Positions 9,107-18,335 of a stretch of 64,000 nt of DNA are shown here, piece by piece. A program made the translations under genes and the position numbers. This stretch comes from Nitrosomonas sp. Nm51 (GTDB lineage Bacteria > Pseudomonadota > Gammaproteobacteria > Burkholderiales > Nitrosomonadaceae), in contig NZ_FOGH01000002.1 of NCBI RefSeq assembly GCF_900111165.1, forward strand, positions 62,001 through 126,000. The letters are read 5' to 3'. Numbering within the stretch: position 1 is the first letter of the stretch; every line of letters begins with the position of its first letter. A model generated the notes under the pieces. It worked only from the letters and a program-made list of their open reading frames with translations. It did not search any database and was not told the DNA's origin.

Positions 9107-12100
9107 ATGAGAACTTCGGATTTAGCATCCCAGACGCGGGCAACGGCTTCAATGCCTAATTTTCAATTGGATATTACAATTGCGGACCTGTATTTGCGGG
9201 AAGGTTTACTCAAGATAGATCGCGCGTTTCAGGATTATTTGCATGAGGGCGATGCGGTGCTCTATGAGAAACTGTTGAGCGCCCGCCAGACGCCCGATTC
9301 ACTCCAGCCAAAGGATGAGTCCGCGTTACTGATTGAAATTGCGCCTTGGGTTGAAGATTATATCGCGAAGTTATTCGGCATTGAGACCGAAGTTAAGTCG
9401 TTAGCTGAAGAACACCACGAACTGGCGCCACTTTATTTTTGCAAACGACAGTTTGTGCAACGCCGGGCGAAGGGTAAAGTCAGTGTCGAAGAGTTGGGCG
9501 GAATCGATGGTCCTGCATTAGAAAAAGCGCTCGAAACTGAATTTGGAGAATCATTCTCAGAATTGGTTTTTGCTAAGCATGTGGCGCTGTGGATGGAAGA
9601 TGAGGCCGCTCATGCAGAACGCCTGAAAATGGCGTTGCACTATGCGGCCTGGGCATTACGAACACCGGAAGGACAGGCGCATACACATGCTGGCATTTTG
9701 TTTAAATCGCCGGCGAAGCTGGACTTCCAGAATTTGTTGTCTCTAAAGACTGACGATACACAGGGTTTCCCGCTGCATACGGTTGACCACCTAAGACACC
9801 GCAATGGTTTTGCGTTGACCGATGAAGGTACCGATTTGGCAGGGGCGCTGGATGAAGCCAATTATTGTATCTGGTGTCATGAACAGGGTAAAGATTCATG
9901 TTCCAAGGGACTGAAAGAAAAAGCCAAGACTCCGGAGGAAACGCCTGCATTTAAAAAAAGCGAGCTTGGCGCGTTACTGGCAGGGTGCCCGCTTGAAGAG
10001 CGTATTTCGGAATTTCACAAACTTAAAACGCAGGGTGTTGCCATCGGCAGCCTGGCCATGATTGCGCTGGATAATCCAATGTGCGCGGGCACCGGACATA
10101 GAATATGCAATGATTGTATGAAGTCCTGTATTTATCAGAAACAGGACCCGGTCGATATTCCTCAGGCAGAAACACGGACTCTGAAAGATGTGCTTGCGCT
10201 GCCGTGGGGTTATGAAATCTACAGTTTATTGACGCGCTGGAACCCGTTAAATCTGCGCCGGCCTGTTCCCAAGGCGCCAACAGGGAAAAAGGTCCTGGTC
10301 GTGGGCATGGGACCGGCCGGGTATACATTGGCGCATCACTTGATGAACGACGGACATACGGTTGTCGGCATTGATGGCCTGAAAATCGAACCGTTGCCGA
10401 AGCACATTTCTGGTGTCAACATGCACGGTGAACGTGTTCCGTTTGATGCCGTTTATGATGCCAGCGAGCTTGACGAGGATCTAAACGAACGCATACCGGT
10501 TGGATTTGGCGGCGTGGCGGAATATGGCATTACCGTACGCTGGAACAAGAATTTTCTTAAGCTGATTCGCCTGTTGCTTGAACGCAGGAATCAGTTTGCA
10601 TTATTTGGCGGTGTCCGTTTTGGCGGCACGTTGACAACCGATGATGCTTTCGCTATGGGTTTTGACCATATTGCTCTGGCTGCGGGCGCTGGAAAACCGA
10701 CAATATTGAATTTGCCGAATGGTTTGGCGCGCGGCGTGCGGGCAGCCTCGGATTTTTTGATGGCGCTGCAATTAAGCGGCGCATCTCAGAGCGATTCAAT
10801 TGCCAATATGCAGCTGCGACTGCCTGTAATCGTGATTGGAGGTGGTTTGACTGCAATCGATACGGCAACGGAAGCGCTGGCCTATTATCCGGTTCAAGTG
10901 GAGAAATTTTTGCAACGCTTTGAAATTCTGTGTGCCGTTCAGGGAGAAGAAGTATTGCGCTCGGTCTGGGATGCTGAAGAAACTGAGATTGCAGATGAGT
11001 TTTTACGGCACGGACGCGCCATCCGTGCTGAACGTGAAATGGCAAAACGCGAGGGGCGTGAACCGGACGTTCTGTCTTTATTGCAGTCATGGGGCGGTGC
11101 AACCATCGCTTACCGTAAACGCTTGGTTGACAGTCCATCTTATACGCTGAATCACGAAGAAGTCGAAAAAGCGCTTGAAGAAGGGATCGCGTTCGCAGAG
11201 GGATTAACGCCGATACGCATCAATGTCAATCAATGGGAACATGTACAATCTGTACGGTTCTCCATACAAAAACGTGATGAGACCGGGCAGTGGCAGGCGG
11301 CTGGTGAAATAGAACTGCCCGCGCACGCATTACTGGTTGCTGCAGGCACGCAGCCTAATACGGTGCTGGCACGGGAGGATGCGGAAATCTATAAACTGGA
11401 TGGCCGTTATTTTGCATCATGTGACGAGATGGGCAACACAGTTACGCCCGAATACGGCAATCCAAAATCTGGAGCTTCGGTCTTGCTGGGCCGTTATAAA
11501 GATTCTGCGGACGGGCGTTTCATCAGTTTTTTCGGCGACCTGCATCCATCTTATTCAGGTAATGTGGTTAAAGCAATGTCGAGTGCCAAGCAGGGCTATC
11601 CTGTCGTCAGCAAAGTGTTGAACCAAATTGCACCGTCTTCTGATAAAGCAACCGAACAGTTTTTCGCTGAATTTAACAATCAGCTACGCCCGGTTGTACA
11701 CAAAGTTGAAAGGCTGACGCCGAATATTATCGAAGTTGTTGTGCATGCGCCGCTGGCTGTCAGCCGTTTCCGTCCGGGACAATTTTACCGCTTTCAGAAT
11801 TATGCATCACTCGCACCGGTTGCTGGCGATACCCGGATGGCAATGGAGGGTATTGCGTTAACTGGTGCCTCGGTGGATGTTGATCGTGGTCTGGTCTCGT
11901 TGATTGCACTGGAAATGGGTGGTTCGGCGGATTTGTGTGCTTCATTGAAACCTGGTGAGCCGGTGATACTAATGGGACCTACAGGCACACCGACTGAAAT
12001 TGAGCCGGGTGAAACGGTTGTACTTGTTGGCGGTGGATTAGGCAACGCAGTATTGTTTTCCATTGGTGCCGCGGCGCGTGCGGCGGGATCCAAGGTGCTT

Positions 12101-12643
12101 TACTTTGCTGGATATAAGAAGCTTGTTGACCGGTATAAAGTGGCTGAAATTGAAGCAGCTGCAGATACAGTGGTCTGGTGTTGTGATGAAACACCGGGGT
12201 TTGAAGCGACCAGACCGGGTGATAAACAATTCGTTGGTAATATTGTTGAAGCAATGGTTGCGTATGGCAGTGGCCAGCTGGGAGAACAACCTGTGCCGCT
12301 GATGGATGTCGATCGCATTATCGCGATTGGTTCCGATCGTATGATGGCTGCTGTAGGGGCGGCGCGATACAAACAGCTAAAACCATATTTGAAAGCTGAT
12401 CATTTTGCAATCGGATCGATCAATTCGCCGATGCAGTGCATGATGAAAGAAATATGTGCGCAATGCCTGCAGCCGCATAAAGACCCTGAAACCGGCGAAA
12501 TTACATATGTCTTTTCCTGTTTTAATCAGGACCAGCCACTTGATCAGGTGGATTTTGTCAGTCTGGCATCGCGCCTGCGGCAAAACAGTGTTCAGGAAAA
12601 ACTAACCAGCCGTTGGATTGACCGCTGTCTTGGTAAACGATAA
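9107..12643 (+). CDS. Large multidomain flavoprotein: GltD/NfnB-like plus PyrK/NfnA-like fusion
   Basis: A 1178-residue cytoplasmic protein. Residues about 1-250 are unrecognised and mainly helical. Cysteine clusters follow at about 252-265 (CIWCHEQGKDSC) and 326-343 (CAGTGHRICNDCMKSC), resembling the Fe-S N-terminus of GltD/NfnB. A Rossmann FAD site (VLVVGMGPAGYTLA) is near 395 and a second nucleotide site (VIVIGGGLTAIDTATEAL) near 575. From about 860 a ferredoxin-reductase/PyrK-like module appears (RPGQFYRF, LVGGGLGNAVL) with a terminal 2Fe-2S motif CMMKEICAQC and a further cysteine near 1130. The order corresponds to NfnB joined to NfnA, so NAD(P)H-ferredoxin-type electron transfer or bifurcation is inferred. 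It is downstream of the cys terminator but in the same direction. Start uncertain: ATG at 9107, or 9152. Confidence 0.7.
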   Translation: MRTSDLASQTRATASMPNFQLDITIADLYLREGLLKIDRAFQDYLHEGDAVLYEKLLSARQTPDSLQPKDESALLIEIAPWVEDYIAKLFGIETEVKSLAEEHHELAPLYFCKRQFVQRRAKGKVSVEELGGIDGPALEKALETEFGESFSELVFAKHVALWMEDEAAHAERLKMALHYAAWALRTPEGQAHTHAGILFKSPAKLDFQNLLSLKTDDTQGFPLHTVDHLRHRNGFALTDEGTDLAGALDEANYCIWCHEQGKDSCSKGLKEKAKTPEETPAFKKSELGALLAGCPLEERISEFHKLKTQGVAIGSLAMIALDNPMCAGTGHRICNDCMKSCIYQKQDPVDIPQAETRTLKDVLALPWGYEIYSLLTRWNPLNLRRPVPKAPTGKKVLVVGMGPAGYTLAHHLMNDGHTVVGIDGLKIEPLPKHISGVNMHGERVPFDAVYDASELDEDLNERIPVGFGGVAEYGITVRWNKNFLKLIRLLLERRNQFALFGGVRFGGTLTTDDAFAMGFDHIALAAGAGKPTILNLPNGLARGVRAASDFLMALQLSGASQSDSIANMQLRLPVIVIGGGLTAIDTATEALAYYPVQVEKFLQRFEILCAVQGEEVLRSVWDAEETEIADEFLRHGRAIRAEREMAKREGREPDVLSLLQSWGGATIAYRKRLVDSPSYTLNHEEVEKALEEGIAFAEGLTPIRINVNQWEHVQSVRFSIQKRDETGQWQAAGEIELPAHALLVAAGTQPNTVLAREDAEIYKLDGRYFASCDEMGNTVTPEYGNPKSGASVLLGRYKDSADGRFISFFGDLHPSYSGNVVKAMSSAKQGYPVVSKVLNQIAPSSDKATEQFFAEFNNQLRPVVHKVERLTPNIIEVVVHAPLAVSRFRPGQFYRFQNYASLAPVAGDTRMAMEGIALTGASVDVDRGLVSLIALEMGGSADLCASLKPGEPVILMGPTGTPTEIEPGETVVLVGGGLGNAVLFSIGAAARAAGSKVLYFAGYKKLVDRYKVAEIEAAADTVVWCCDETPGFEATRPGDKQFVGNIVEAMVAYGSGQLGEQPVPLMDVDRIIAIGSDRMMAAVGAARYKQLKPYLKADHFAIGSINSPMQCMMKEICAQCLQPHKDPETGEITYVFSCFNQDQPLDQVDFVSLASRLRQNSVQEKLTSRWIDRCLGKR

Positions 12644-12712
12644 TTGAATTTTCAATATAGGTACAGATTGACGGGGAATAAGCAATGCTCCGTCTCCGGG
12701 TCGACTAATAAT

Positions 12713-13249
12713 CTAATAATCGTCGTTCTTTGTCAGTAGTGTATTTTTAACGGTACTGTCAACGATGGCGCCTACTTTCTCGAGCGCGCTCCTTCCAAGC
12801 AGCATAGGCGTTGAAAAGTGCGAGCGGTCAATCAAATTGACCATAATGCTGTGCGGTTGACCGTCGAAGTAAATTTTCATGCTGACGACGGGGCGTGAAT
12901 GATGCGTTTGGGTTCTGCCGCCCTCGGATGCGCGCTTTTTTATCCGCGCATGCCGGACAATTGGCAGATCATAGCGAAGCGAATGCTCAAGGTCAGGATG
13001 GGAAACCGTAAATTTCACATATTCTTCACCTTCTCTTTTATATAGCTGAATATCTTGTGCTGATATGGATGCTGTTTCTGCGCCAGTATCCAGTTTAGCT
13101 GTCAGTGTGACATCGTCAGGTGATAATTGGACCGGTTCGAGATAACCATAAACGGATTTATTGGCCATAGCCGACGTTGCAATCAATAAAAGAACAGTTG
13201 CAATCAATATAACAGTACTGTAACGGAATTTGATAATTTGTGATTTCAT
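12713..13249 (-). CDS. Periplasmic retropepsin-like protein (RimK-associated/ATP-dependent zinc-protease family)
   Basis: A 178-residue protein with an N-terminal hydrophobic signal or anchor (residues about 10-28, ending near SAMA). The domain carries LDTGAETASISA, the aspartic retropepsin-like motif, plus R/K-rich H-x-R-P-V and a second loop near MLLGRSALE. This is the pfam05618 family, often labelled ATP-dependent zinc protease, though the fold is that of retropepsins. The substrate is not known. It stands alone between the large flavoprotein, which converges on it, and a gene-poor stretch. Confidence 0.8.
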   Translation of the reverse strand: MKSQIIKFRYSTVILIATVLLLIATSAMANKSVYGYLEPVQLSPDDVTLTAKLDTGAETASISAQDIQLYKREGEEYVKFTVSHPDLEHSLRYDLPIVRHARIKKRASEGGRTQTHHSRPVVSMKIYFDGQPHSIMVNLIDRSHFSTPMLLGRSALEKVGAIVDSTVKNTLLTKNDDY

Positions 13250-13712
13250 AACAATTTAAGTAGTCTTGGGTTGTAAAATCAGTTGTTATTTAGACACAAA
13301 GTAAAAGTAGATTTTAAACTTTGAATAAGCAAACCAGAATAAACAGCACAGTCTGTCGAAGTTCAGATTGGGCTGTATGAATAGTGTATATTTCTATTTT
13401 CAATGAATGAGTGAATAAGAATACAAAGGATTTTTGCCCGTTTTTTAAAATACATGAAGAACAGCAGGGTTGCAATGATTGCGTAATACATTTTAAAGCA
13501 CATGACGACACCCCCCCCTGGAAACAATTATGAAATTTTTTTGATGTAGAGCGATAGAAGCGCAGATTAATCACTGACTCATGCTGTAAACTACTTTATT
13601 GTGCAGATAATTTCGGTATACTTTTGTAAAGCTGTAGAAATACAAGGATTAAAAGTGGTTTTGCTGCTACGCAAATTTCATCAGTACTGGAAATCAACGT
13701 AAAAAGGAGCGC
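13250..13712. other. 463-base gene-poor spacer
   Basis: No convincing gene is seen. An 86-codon minus-strand frame here has a cysteine/phenylalanine-rich composition unlike a protein and no good ribosome site. At 13498-13516 a stretch reads GCACATGACGACACCCC, matching the right terminal repeat of the MITE-like elements at 47954 and 57222. No partner end was found nearby, so this could be an eroded copy. Confidence 0.5.
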
Positions 13713-13925
13713 ATGATGTCGGATCATATTTATAAACTCATGGAGTTAACCGGTTCATCTTCAACTAGTATGCAAGATGCAATTGAAAATGCAATTTCTC
13801 GGGCAGCAAAAACAGTCCGGGATATGCGCTGGTTTGAGGTTGTTGAAACACGTGGCCATATCGAACAAGGCGCTATCAAGCACTGGCAGGTGACAATAAA
13901 AGTTGGCTTTACATTAAATGAATGA
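13713..13925 (+). CDS. Dodecin, flavin-binding small protein
   Basis: A 70-residue protein of the dodecin family, which assembles into dodecamers that store or buffer flavins. The pattern [22 protein letters not shown], the central tryptophan in [11 protein letters not shown] (stacks on flavin in the family) and the C-terminal [11 protein letters not shown] are all present. AAAGGAG stands 8 bases before the first ATG; a second ATG follows directly at 13716, so one residue is uncertain. It has no operon partner. Confidence 0.92.
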   Translation: MMSDHIYKLMELTGSSSTSMQDAIENAISRAAKTVRDMRWFEVVETRGHIEQGAIKHWQVTIKVGFTLNE

Positions 13926-14016
13926 TATTTAGTTTGATCTCTGAGCGGTCACTGGCACTTAGGGCTGCTGTCAGTCCAGCTTTTTCGGTTATTGCTTTAG
14001 ATAATTACTCCCAGTT

Positions 14017-14436
14017 ATGCTCTGGATAAAGTCATTTCATATTATTTTTATGGTTACCTGGTTTGCCGGATTGTTTTATCTGCCGCGGCTGTTTGTGTAC
14101 CATGCCATGTGTGAGGATACATCCGGTAAAGAGCGATTCAAAGTTATGGAACGTAAACTATATTACGGTATTATGACGCCAGGTGCTGTTTTGACAATAG
14201 TTTTTGGCGTTTGGTTATGGATCGGTTACGGCTTTACTGGTGACTGGCTTTATGCCAAGCTTGCGTTGGTTCTGATATTGGTTGTTTATCATTATTACTG
14301 CGGCTTGTATGTCAAAGCTTTTAAACAGGATAATAATACACACGGCCATGTTTTTTACCGCTGGTTTAATGAGTTTCCGGTATTAATTTTGTTCGCTGTT
14401 GTGATGTTGGTGGTTTTTAAACCGTCGCTATTTTAG
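14017..14436 (+). CDS. hemJ: Protoporphyrinogen IX oxidase, HemJ type
   Basis: A 139-residue membrane protein with four hydrophobic segments. The conserved N-terminal LWIKSFHIIFMVTWFAGLFYLPRLFVYHA includes the haem-ligating His of the first helix, and the C-terminal RWFNEFPVLILFAVV matches HemJ/YfdX-type proteins (formerly CopD-like UPF0093). It oxidises protoporphyrinogen in haem synthesis in organisms lacking HemG and HemY. The length equals the family norm. It is a single gene, 91 bases after dodecin. Confidence 0.88.
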   Translation: MLWIKSFHIIFMVTWFAGLFYLPRLFVYHAMCEDTSGKERFKVMERKLYYGIMTPGAVLTIVFGVWLWIGYGFTGDWLYAKLALVLILVVYHYYCGLYVKAFKQDNNTHGHVFYRWFNEFPVLILFAVVMLVVFKPSLF

Positions 14437-14630
14437 CAGCCGGGTTATTCATTATGCGAATGGTTGCCCGTTGGGAAAGGTCAGCTGTTGCCTTATATTA
14501 AATTTCACTTGTTTAACTTTGGAGGTTAGTGCTTAATGATAACCCCATGATCAAACCAGGCAATATCATATTGATAGAGCACTAATTTGCTGCAATTGGT
14601 TTTTGAACAAAAATGCCTTAGGAATTGTTT

Positions 14631-15515
14631 ATGGATATTCGCACTCAATTATGTTTCTCGCTCAGCAGAAAGCTGATGCGTCCGCCCGCTGAGCGAACGA
14701 TTGATTACGGGGCTTATGGAGACTGGCGTAATGATTCCCTCTCTAAGAGTTGGGCCGCATTTTCTGATACAAATGTCACTGATAAAGATGTACTGGATTT
14801 TGGTTGTGGCGACGGTCATTTAAGTTTTTTTCTCGCGAAAGAGAAACGTCCTCGGCGAATCGTTGGCGTAGATATAAACGAAATGGCCATAGAGCGGGCC
14901 AATGAAACGCTTGCTCAGACCCCGTATGCAAATGATATGTCCATCGAATTTTTAGTAGGCAATACAGATAAATTACCTGTTCCTGACCAATCGTTTGATA
15001 CGGTTCTGGCTTTTGATTGTATGGAGCATGTGATGTCACCTAAATCCATTCTGAATGACTGGTATCGAGTGCTTCGCCCCGGTGGGCGATGCCTTATCGA
15101 ATGGTTTCCTTATAAAGGACCGTGGGGACCGCATATGGAAGCATTAATCCCAATTCCCTGGGCGCACATTGTTTTTGGTGAACGCGCAATGTTTCGTACC
15201 GCCGAAAAAATTTACGACCTTTCAGAGTTTACACCTCGGCATTGGGATCTCGATGAAAATGGAAAAAAGAAACCAAACAAATGGAGCGCATGGTCAACAT
15301 TTGAGGAACAAGGGTATATAAACAAATTGGATATTCCAACGTTTCAAACGTTAGCACGCGGGGCGGGGTTCGCGCTTTCACGTAAAGAACAGCATAGTTT
15401 CGGTGGCTCTCACGTACGACGTGCGATAGGCCGCACACTGATGAACACACCTTTAATTGGAGAATACTTCGTATCTTATGTCATTATCGAGTTGCTGCGC
15501 CCAGAGCGCCTTTAA
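14631..15515 (+). CDS. Class I SAM-dependent methyltransferase
   Basis: A 294-residue protein with the SAM-binding motif I VLDFGCGDGHLSFFLA near residue 55, the acidic motif II IVGVDINEMA, and FDTVLAFDCMEHV as motif post-I/IV. Closest in feel to Methyltransf_11 enzymes acting on lipids, sugars or small molecules. The C-terminal part (about 170-294) is longer than in minimal members and ends hydrophobic. ATG 14631 is chosen over a TTG 6 bases earlier because GGA lies 8 bases before it. No neighbour points to a substrate. Confidence 0.75.
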   Translation: MDIRTQLCFSLSRKLMRPPAERTIDYGAYGDWRNDSLSKSWAAFSDTNVTDKDVLDFGCGDGHLSFFLAKEKRPRRIVGVDINEMAIERANETLAQTPYANDMSIEFLVGNTDKLPVPDQSFDTVLAFDCMEHVMSPKSILNDWYRVLRPGGRCLIEWFPYKGPWGPHMEALIPIPWAHIVFGERAMFRTAEKIYDLSEFTPRHWDLDENGKKKPNKWSAWSTFEEQGYINKLDIPTFQTLARGAGFALSRKEQHSFGGSHVRRAIGRTLMNTPLIGEYFVSYVIIELLRPERL

Positions 15516-15941
15516 AGTAGCGTGATTTGTTTATAACCCTTAGAAAGAGTGTCTTGCGAAAGTATACCTTACATTGGATTGTTCAGTCTGAAGTCGATTT
15601 CGAAACCTTGCTTGCCAGGGCAAGGAAGCGGAGTTCGCTAAGGGGTTAATTGCATTTTACTAGCACCGGTTTCGGTATCATTAAGGTTTAAACCGAGAAC
15701 GGTTGTGTTTACCTGGCCACATAAATATATAGTCAGATCCGTTGCTGTATTCAAAACTACTTAATAATGCTATAAGCTTTCTGAAAGATCAGGATAAACA
15801 CAATTTACCCATCTGTTATGTTTTTTGAATGGTGTTGTTTGTCTTTGTAAGTTGCTTAAAATGTATACGAGGGAATATGTCGCGATCTATTCGTTTCCTG
15901 TCACAATCTGTACTTGTCTGTACTTGTCTGTACTTGGTGAG
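15516..15941. other. Spacer with imperfect inverted repeat and short tandem repeat
   Basis: No gene is seen. TAACCCTTAG at 15533-15542 and CTAAGGGGTTA at 15638-15648 form the ends of an imperfect 116-base inverted structure, inside which CCTTGC/GCAAGG (15606-15625) makes a short hairpin. At 15908-15936 the 10-mer CTGTACTTGT is repeated almost three times, just before the decayed gene that follows. Confidence 0.45.
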
Positions 15942-16648
15942 TTGTCACTGTCGACGCAAGACATAGTGGAAAGTATTGAACATTTGTACAAGGAAGAGAT
16001 TGTTCGCAAGTCTGGAATGCTCCAAAACCGGTGGTAACAGCACCTGATGGCAGATATATGATGACGACACTTGCGGCCGCCGACAGTCCGCAAATTTTGG
16101 CCGTCAAAGCATTGTTGCTGAATCCGAAGAACTCATTATCGGAGGCTGCAAAGTATTTATGCTCTGTCTACATTGTTAGACAGTGATATCGGCGTGCCGC
16201 TGGCATGTTGGATGGCGGCTGGGTTACAGCGGCACGAACAGCCGGTTTAAGTGCGGTTGCGGCGAAGCGTCTCGCAAAAATTGATTCATCCGTTGCGGCA
16301 TTTATCGGTTGCGGTGTTCAGGCGCGCAGTCATTTAAAAGTTTTTGCTGATTTGTTTCCACTGACTGAAATTCGCGCATTTGGTCGTGGTGCTGAGAATC
16401 GGGATAAACTTTGTCAGTGAGCAAAGGATTTTGGGTTGAAAGCGACTGCATACGCAACAGTTCAGGATGCGCTATCGGAAGCTGATATCATTGTTACATC
16501 GGTCACAATTTCGCCCGGGTTAAAGCCTTTTATTGGTGCGCAATGGCTAAAACCAGGTGCATTTGTTACCATGACAGATCTGGCAGTTTCAGCGCTGGCT
16601 TACCGGTGTGCATGCGACAGCTCATTAGGGCAGTTAGTTGAATTATAA
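15942..16648 (+). pseudogene. Decayed ornithine cyclodeaminase/mu-crystallin family gene
   Basis: Pieces of an ornithine-cyclodeaminase-like protein appear in changing frames. LSLSTQDIVESIEHLYKEE comes first (15942 on). PDGRYMMTTLAAADSPQI follows in the next frame (about 16035-16120), then TLLDSDIGVPLA, then DGGWVTAARTAGLSAVAAKR after a single-base loss near 16203. A TGA at 16418-16420 breaks the frame between GRGAENRDKLCQ and AKDFGLKATAY, and the frame ends at 16648 without the usual C-terminal third. Family members bind NAD(P) and deaminate ornithine or reduce imino acids; this copy cannot give a full protein. Sequencing error could explain one but not all lesions. Confidence 0.82.
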
Positions 16649-16853
16649 TTTTTTCCGGCTATCCGGAAGCTGTTGTAAATGTGAATCAATTTCATAATCT
16701 GTTCCAGTAGTCCGTTACGCGAAGCGTAAATTGATTTATAATTCGCCCGTCAGTTTTTAGAAGAAAAGAAGAATAATTTCATATTGTTTGAAAAGTTAAA
16801 AGAAAATTTTTGCAAGTTTGTTGGCAAAATAAGGGAGATAGGAGAGATCGGCA

Positions 16854-17981
16854 ATGCATATAGGCATACCCGCAGAGACTCGCGGGGAAGAAACGCGTGT
16901 AGCTGCTACACCAGAAACTATTAAAAAATATACTGCAAAAGGAGTCCATGTCGTGTCTGTTCAATCAGGCGCGGGCGCAGGCGCCAGTATTCCTGATTCG
17001 GAGTTTGAAGCGGCTGGCGCAAAAATTGTTGCAGATGCTGCAACTTTGTACAGTCAGTCGGAAATTGTGCTAAAGGTCCGCGGTCCGGAAGCGGAAGAAC
17101 TGGCTATGATGCGTAAGGATGCCGTGTTGATTGGATTGCTGGCGCCAAATAAAACTGAAGGCATAGAAGCTATGGCCCGGCATGGCATTACGGCATTTGC
17201 GATGGAAAAACTGCCGAGAATTACACGCGCCCAGAACATGGACGTACTGTCGTCCCAAGCAAATATTGCCGGTTATAAGGCGGTGATCATTGCTGCCAGC
17301 ATTTATCAGCGTTTTTTTCCGATGTTGATGACTGCGGCGGGAACAGTCAAGGCTGCCCGCGTGTTGATTCTAGGGGCAGGCGTAGCAGGATTGCAGGCAA
17401 TTGCTACTGCAAAAAGGCTTGGCGCAGTTGTTGAAGCGTTCGATGTAAGACCGGCAGCAAAGGAGCAGGTTGAAAGTCTGGGCGCTAAATTTGTAGAGGT
17501 GCCGCTCAGCGATGAAGAAAAAGCAAACGCCGAAACTTCAGGTGGTTATGCTGCAGAAATGTCAGAAGATTACAAACGCCGTCAGGGTGAACTGGTTCAC
17601 GAGAGAGCTGTTGCCGCTGATATCGTGATTACTACCGCTTTGATTCCTGGTCGCCCGGCGCCTGTTTTAATTAAAGAAGAAACTGTAAAGGCGATGAAAC
17701 CGGGCTCAGTGATAGTTGATATGGCCGTTGAGGCTGGCGGTAATTGTCCTTTGTCTGTATTGGATCAGACGGTTGTCAAACATGATGTACACCTTGTCGG
17801 TATCGCCAATATACCCGGTTTGGTTGCTGCAGATTCAAGCACATTGTATGCACGGAACCTGATGAATTTCCTGAATCTGATTGTTGACGCTGAAAGCGGT
17901 AAACTAACTATTGATCGAGAAGATGAAATCGTCGCCGGGACATTGGTTTGCAGTGGTGGCAATGTTATGAGCCAAGCATAA
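16854..17981 (+). CDS. pntAA: Proton-translocating NAD(P) transhydrogenase, alpha subunit part 1 (dI domain)
   Basis: A 375-residue NAD(H)-binding subunit. MHIGIPAETRGEETRVAATPETI begins the alanine-dehydrogenase/PNT N-terminal domain, and VLILGAGVAGLQAIATAKRLGA (about residue 165) is the Rossmann nucleotide site. With PntAB and PntB it couples proton flow to hydride transfer from NADH to NADP+. The split alpha subunit (two genes) is the form common in alpha- and betaproteobacteria. GGGAGATAGGAGAG lies just before the ATG. The next gene starts 45 bases on. Confidence 0.95.
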   Translation: MHIGIPAETRGEETRVAATPETIKKYTAKGVHVVSVQSGAGAGASIPDSEFEAAGAKIVADAATLYSQSEIVLKVRGPEAEELAMMRKDAVLIGLLAPNKTEGIEAMARHGITAFAMEKLPRITRAQNMDVLSSQANIAGYKAVIIAASIYQRFFPMLMTAAGTVKAARVLILGAGVAGLQAIATAKRLGAVVEAFDVRPAAKEQVESLGAKFVEVPLSDEEKANAETSGGYAAEMSEDYKRRQGELVHERAVAADIVITTALIPGRPAPVLIKEETVKAMKPGSVIVDMAVEAGGNCPLSVLDQTVVKHDVHLVGIANIPGLVAADSSTLYARNLMNFLNLIVDAESGKLTIDREDEIVAGTLVCSGGNVMSQA

Positions 17982-18026
17982 TAAATAGCTAAAGCAATAC
18001 AGTTAACGAATTTAAAAGGAGTGAAT

Positions 18027-18335
18027 ATGATCGGTGACATCGACCCGCTTATTATCAATCTAACAATTTTTGTGCTGGCAATATTTGTCGGCTACCATGT
18101 GGTATGGAATGTTACACCCGCCCTGCACACACCGTTGATGTCTGTAACTAATGCAATTTCAAGTATTATCATTGTTGGCGCTATGCTGGCGGCAGGACCT
18201 GCTGATACGGACTGGGGAGTATGGCTTGGCGCGGTCGCCGTAACGCTTGCAGCTATTAATGTATTTGGCGGATTTTTGGTCAGTCAGCGCATGCTTGAAA
18301 TGTTCAAGAAAAAAGATAAAAAAGGAAGCGAATAA
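18027..18335 (+). CDS. pntAB: NAD(P) transhydrogenase, alpha subunit part 2 (membrane)
   Basis: A 102-residue subunit with three or four hydrophobic helices ([20 protein letters not shown], then [14 protein letters not shown] and [19 protein letters not shown]). It supplies part of the membrane domain dII. ATG 18027 is preferred to the GTG six bases earlier, because AAAGGAG ends at 18021 and would overlap the GTG. The stop is directly followed by the pntB start. Confidence 0.93.
   Translation: MIGDIDPLIINLTIFVLAIFVGYHVVWNVTPALHTPLMSVTNAISSIIIVGAMLAAGPADTDWGVWLGAVAVTLAAINVFGGFLVSQRMLEMFKKKDKKGSE

Noticed and set aside
13314-13574. 86-codon minus-strand frame in the spacer after the retropepsin-like gene
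   Set aside because: Composition rich in Cys, Phe and Ser, no ribosome site, and it runs across a mobile-element end; not protein-like.
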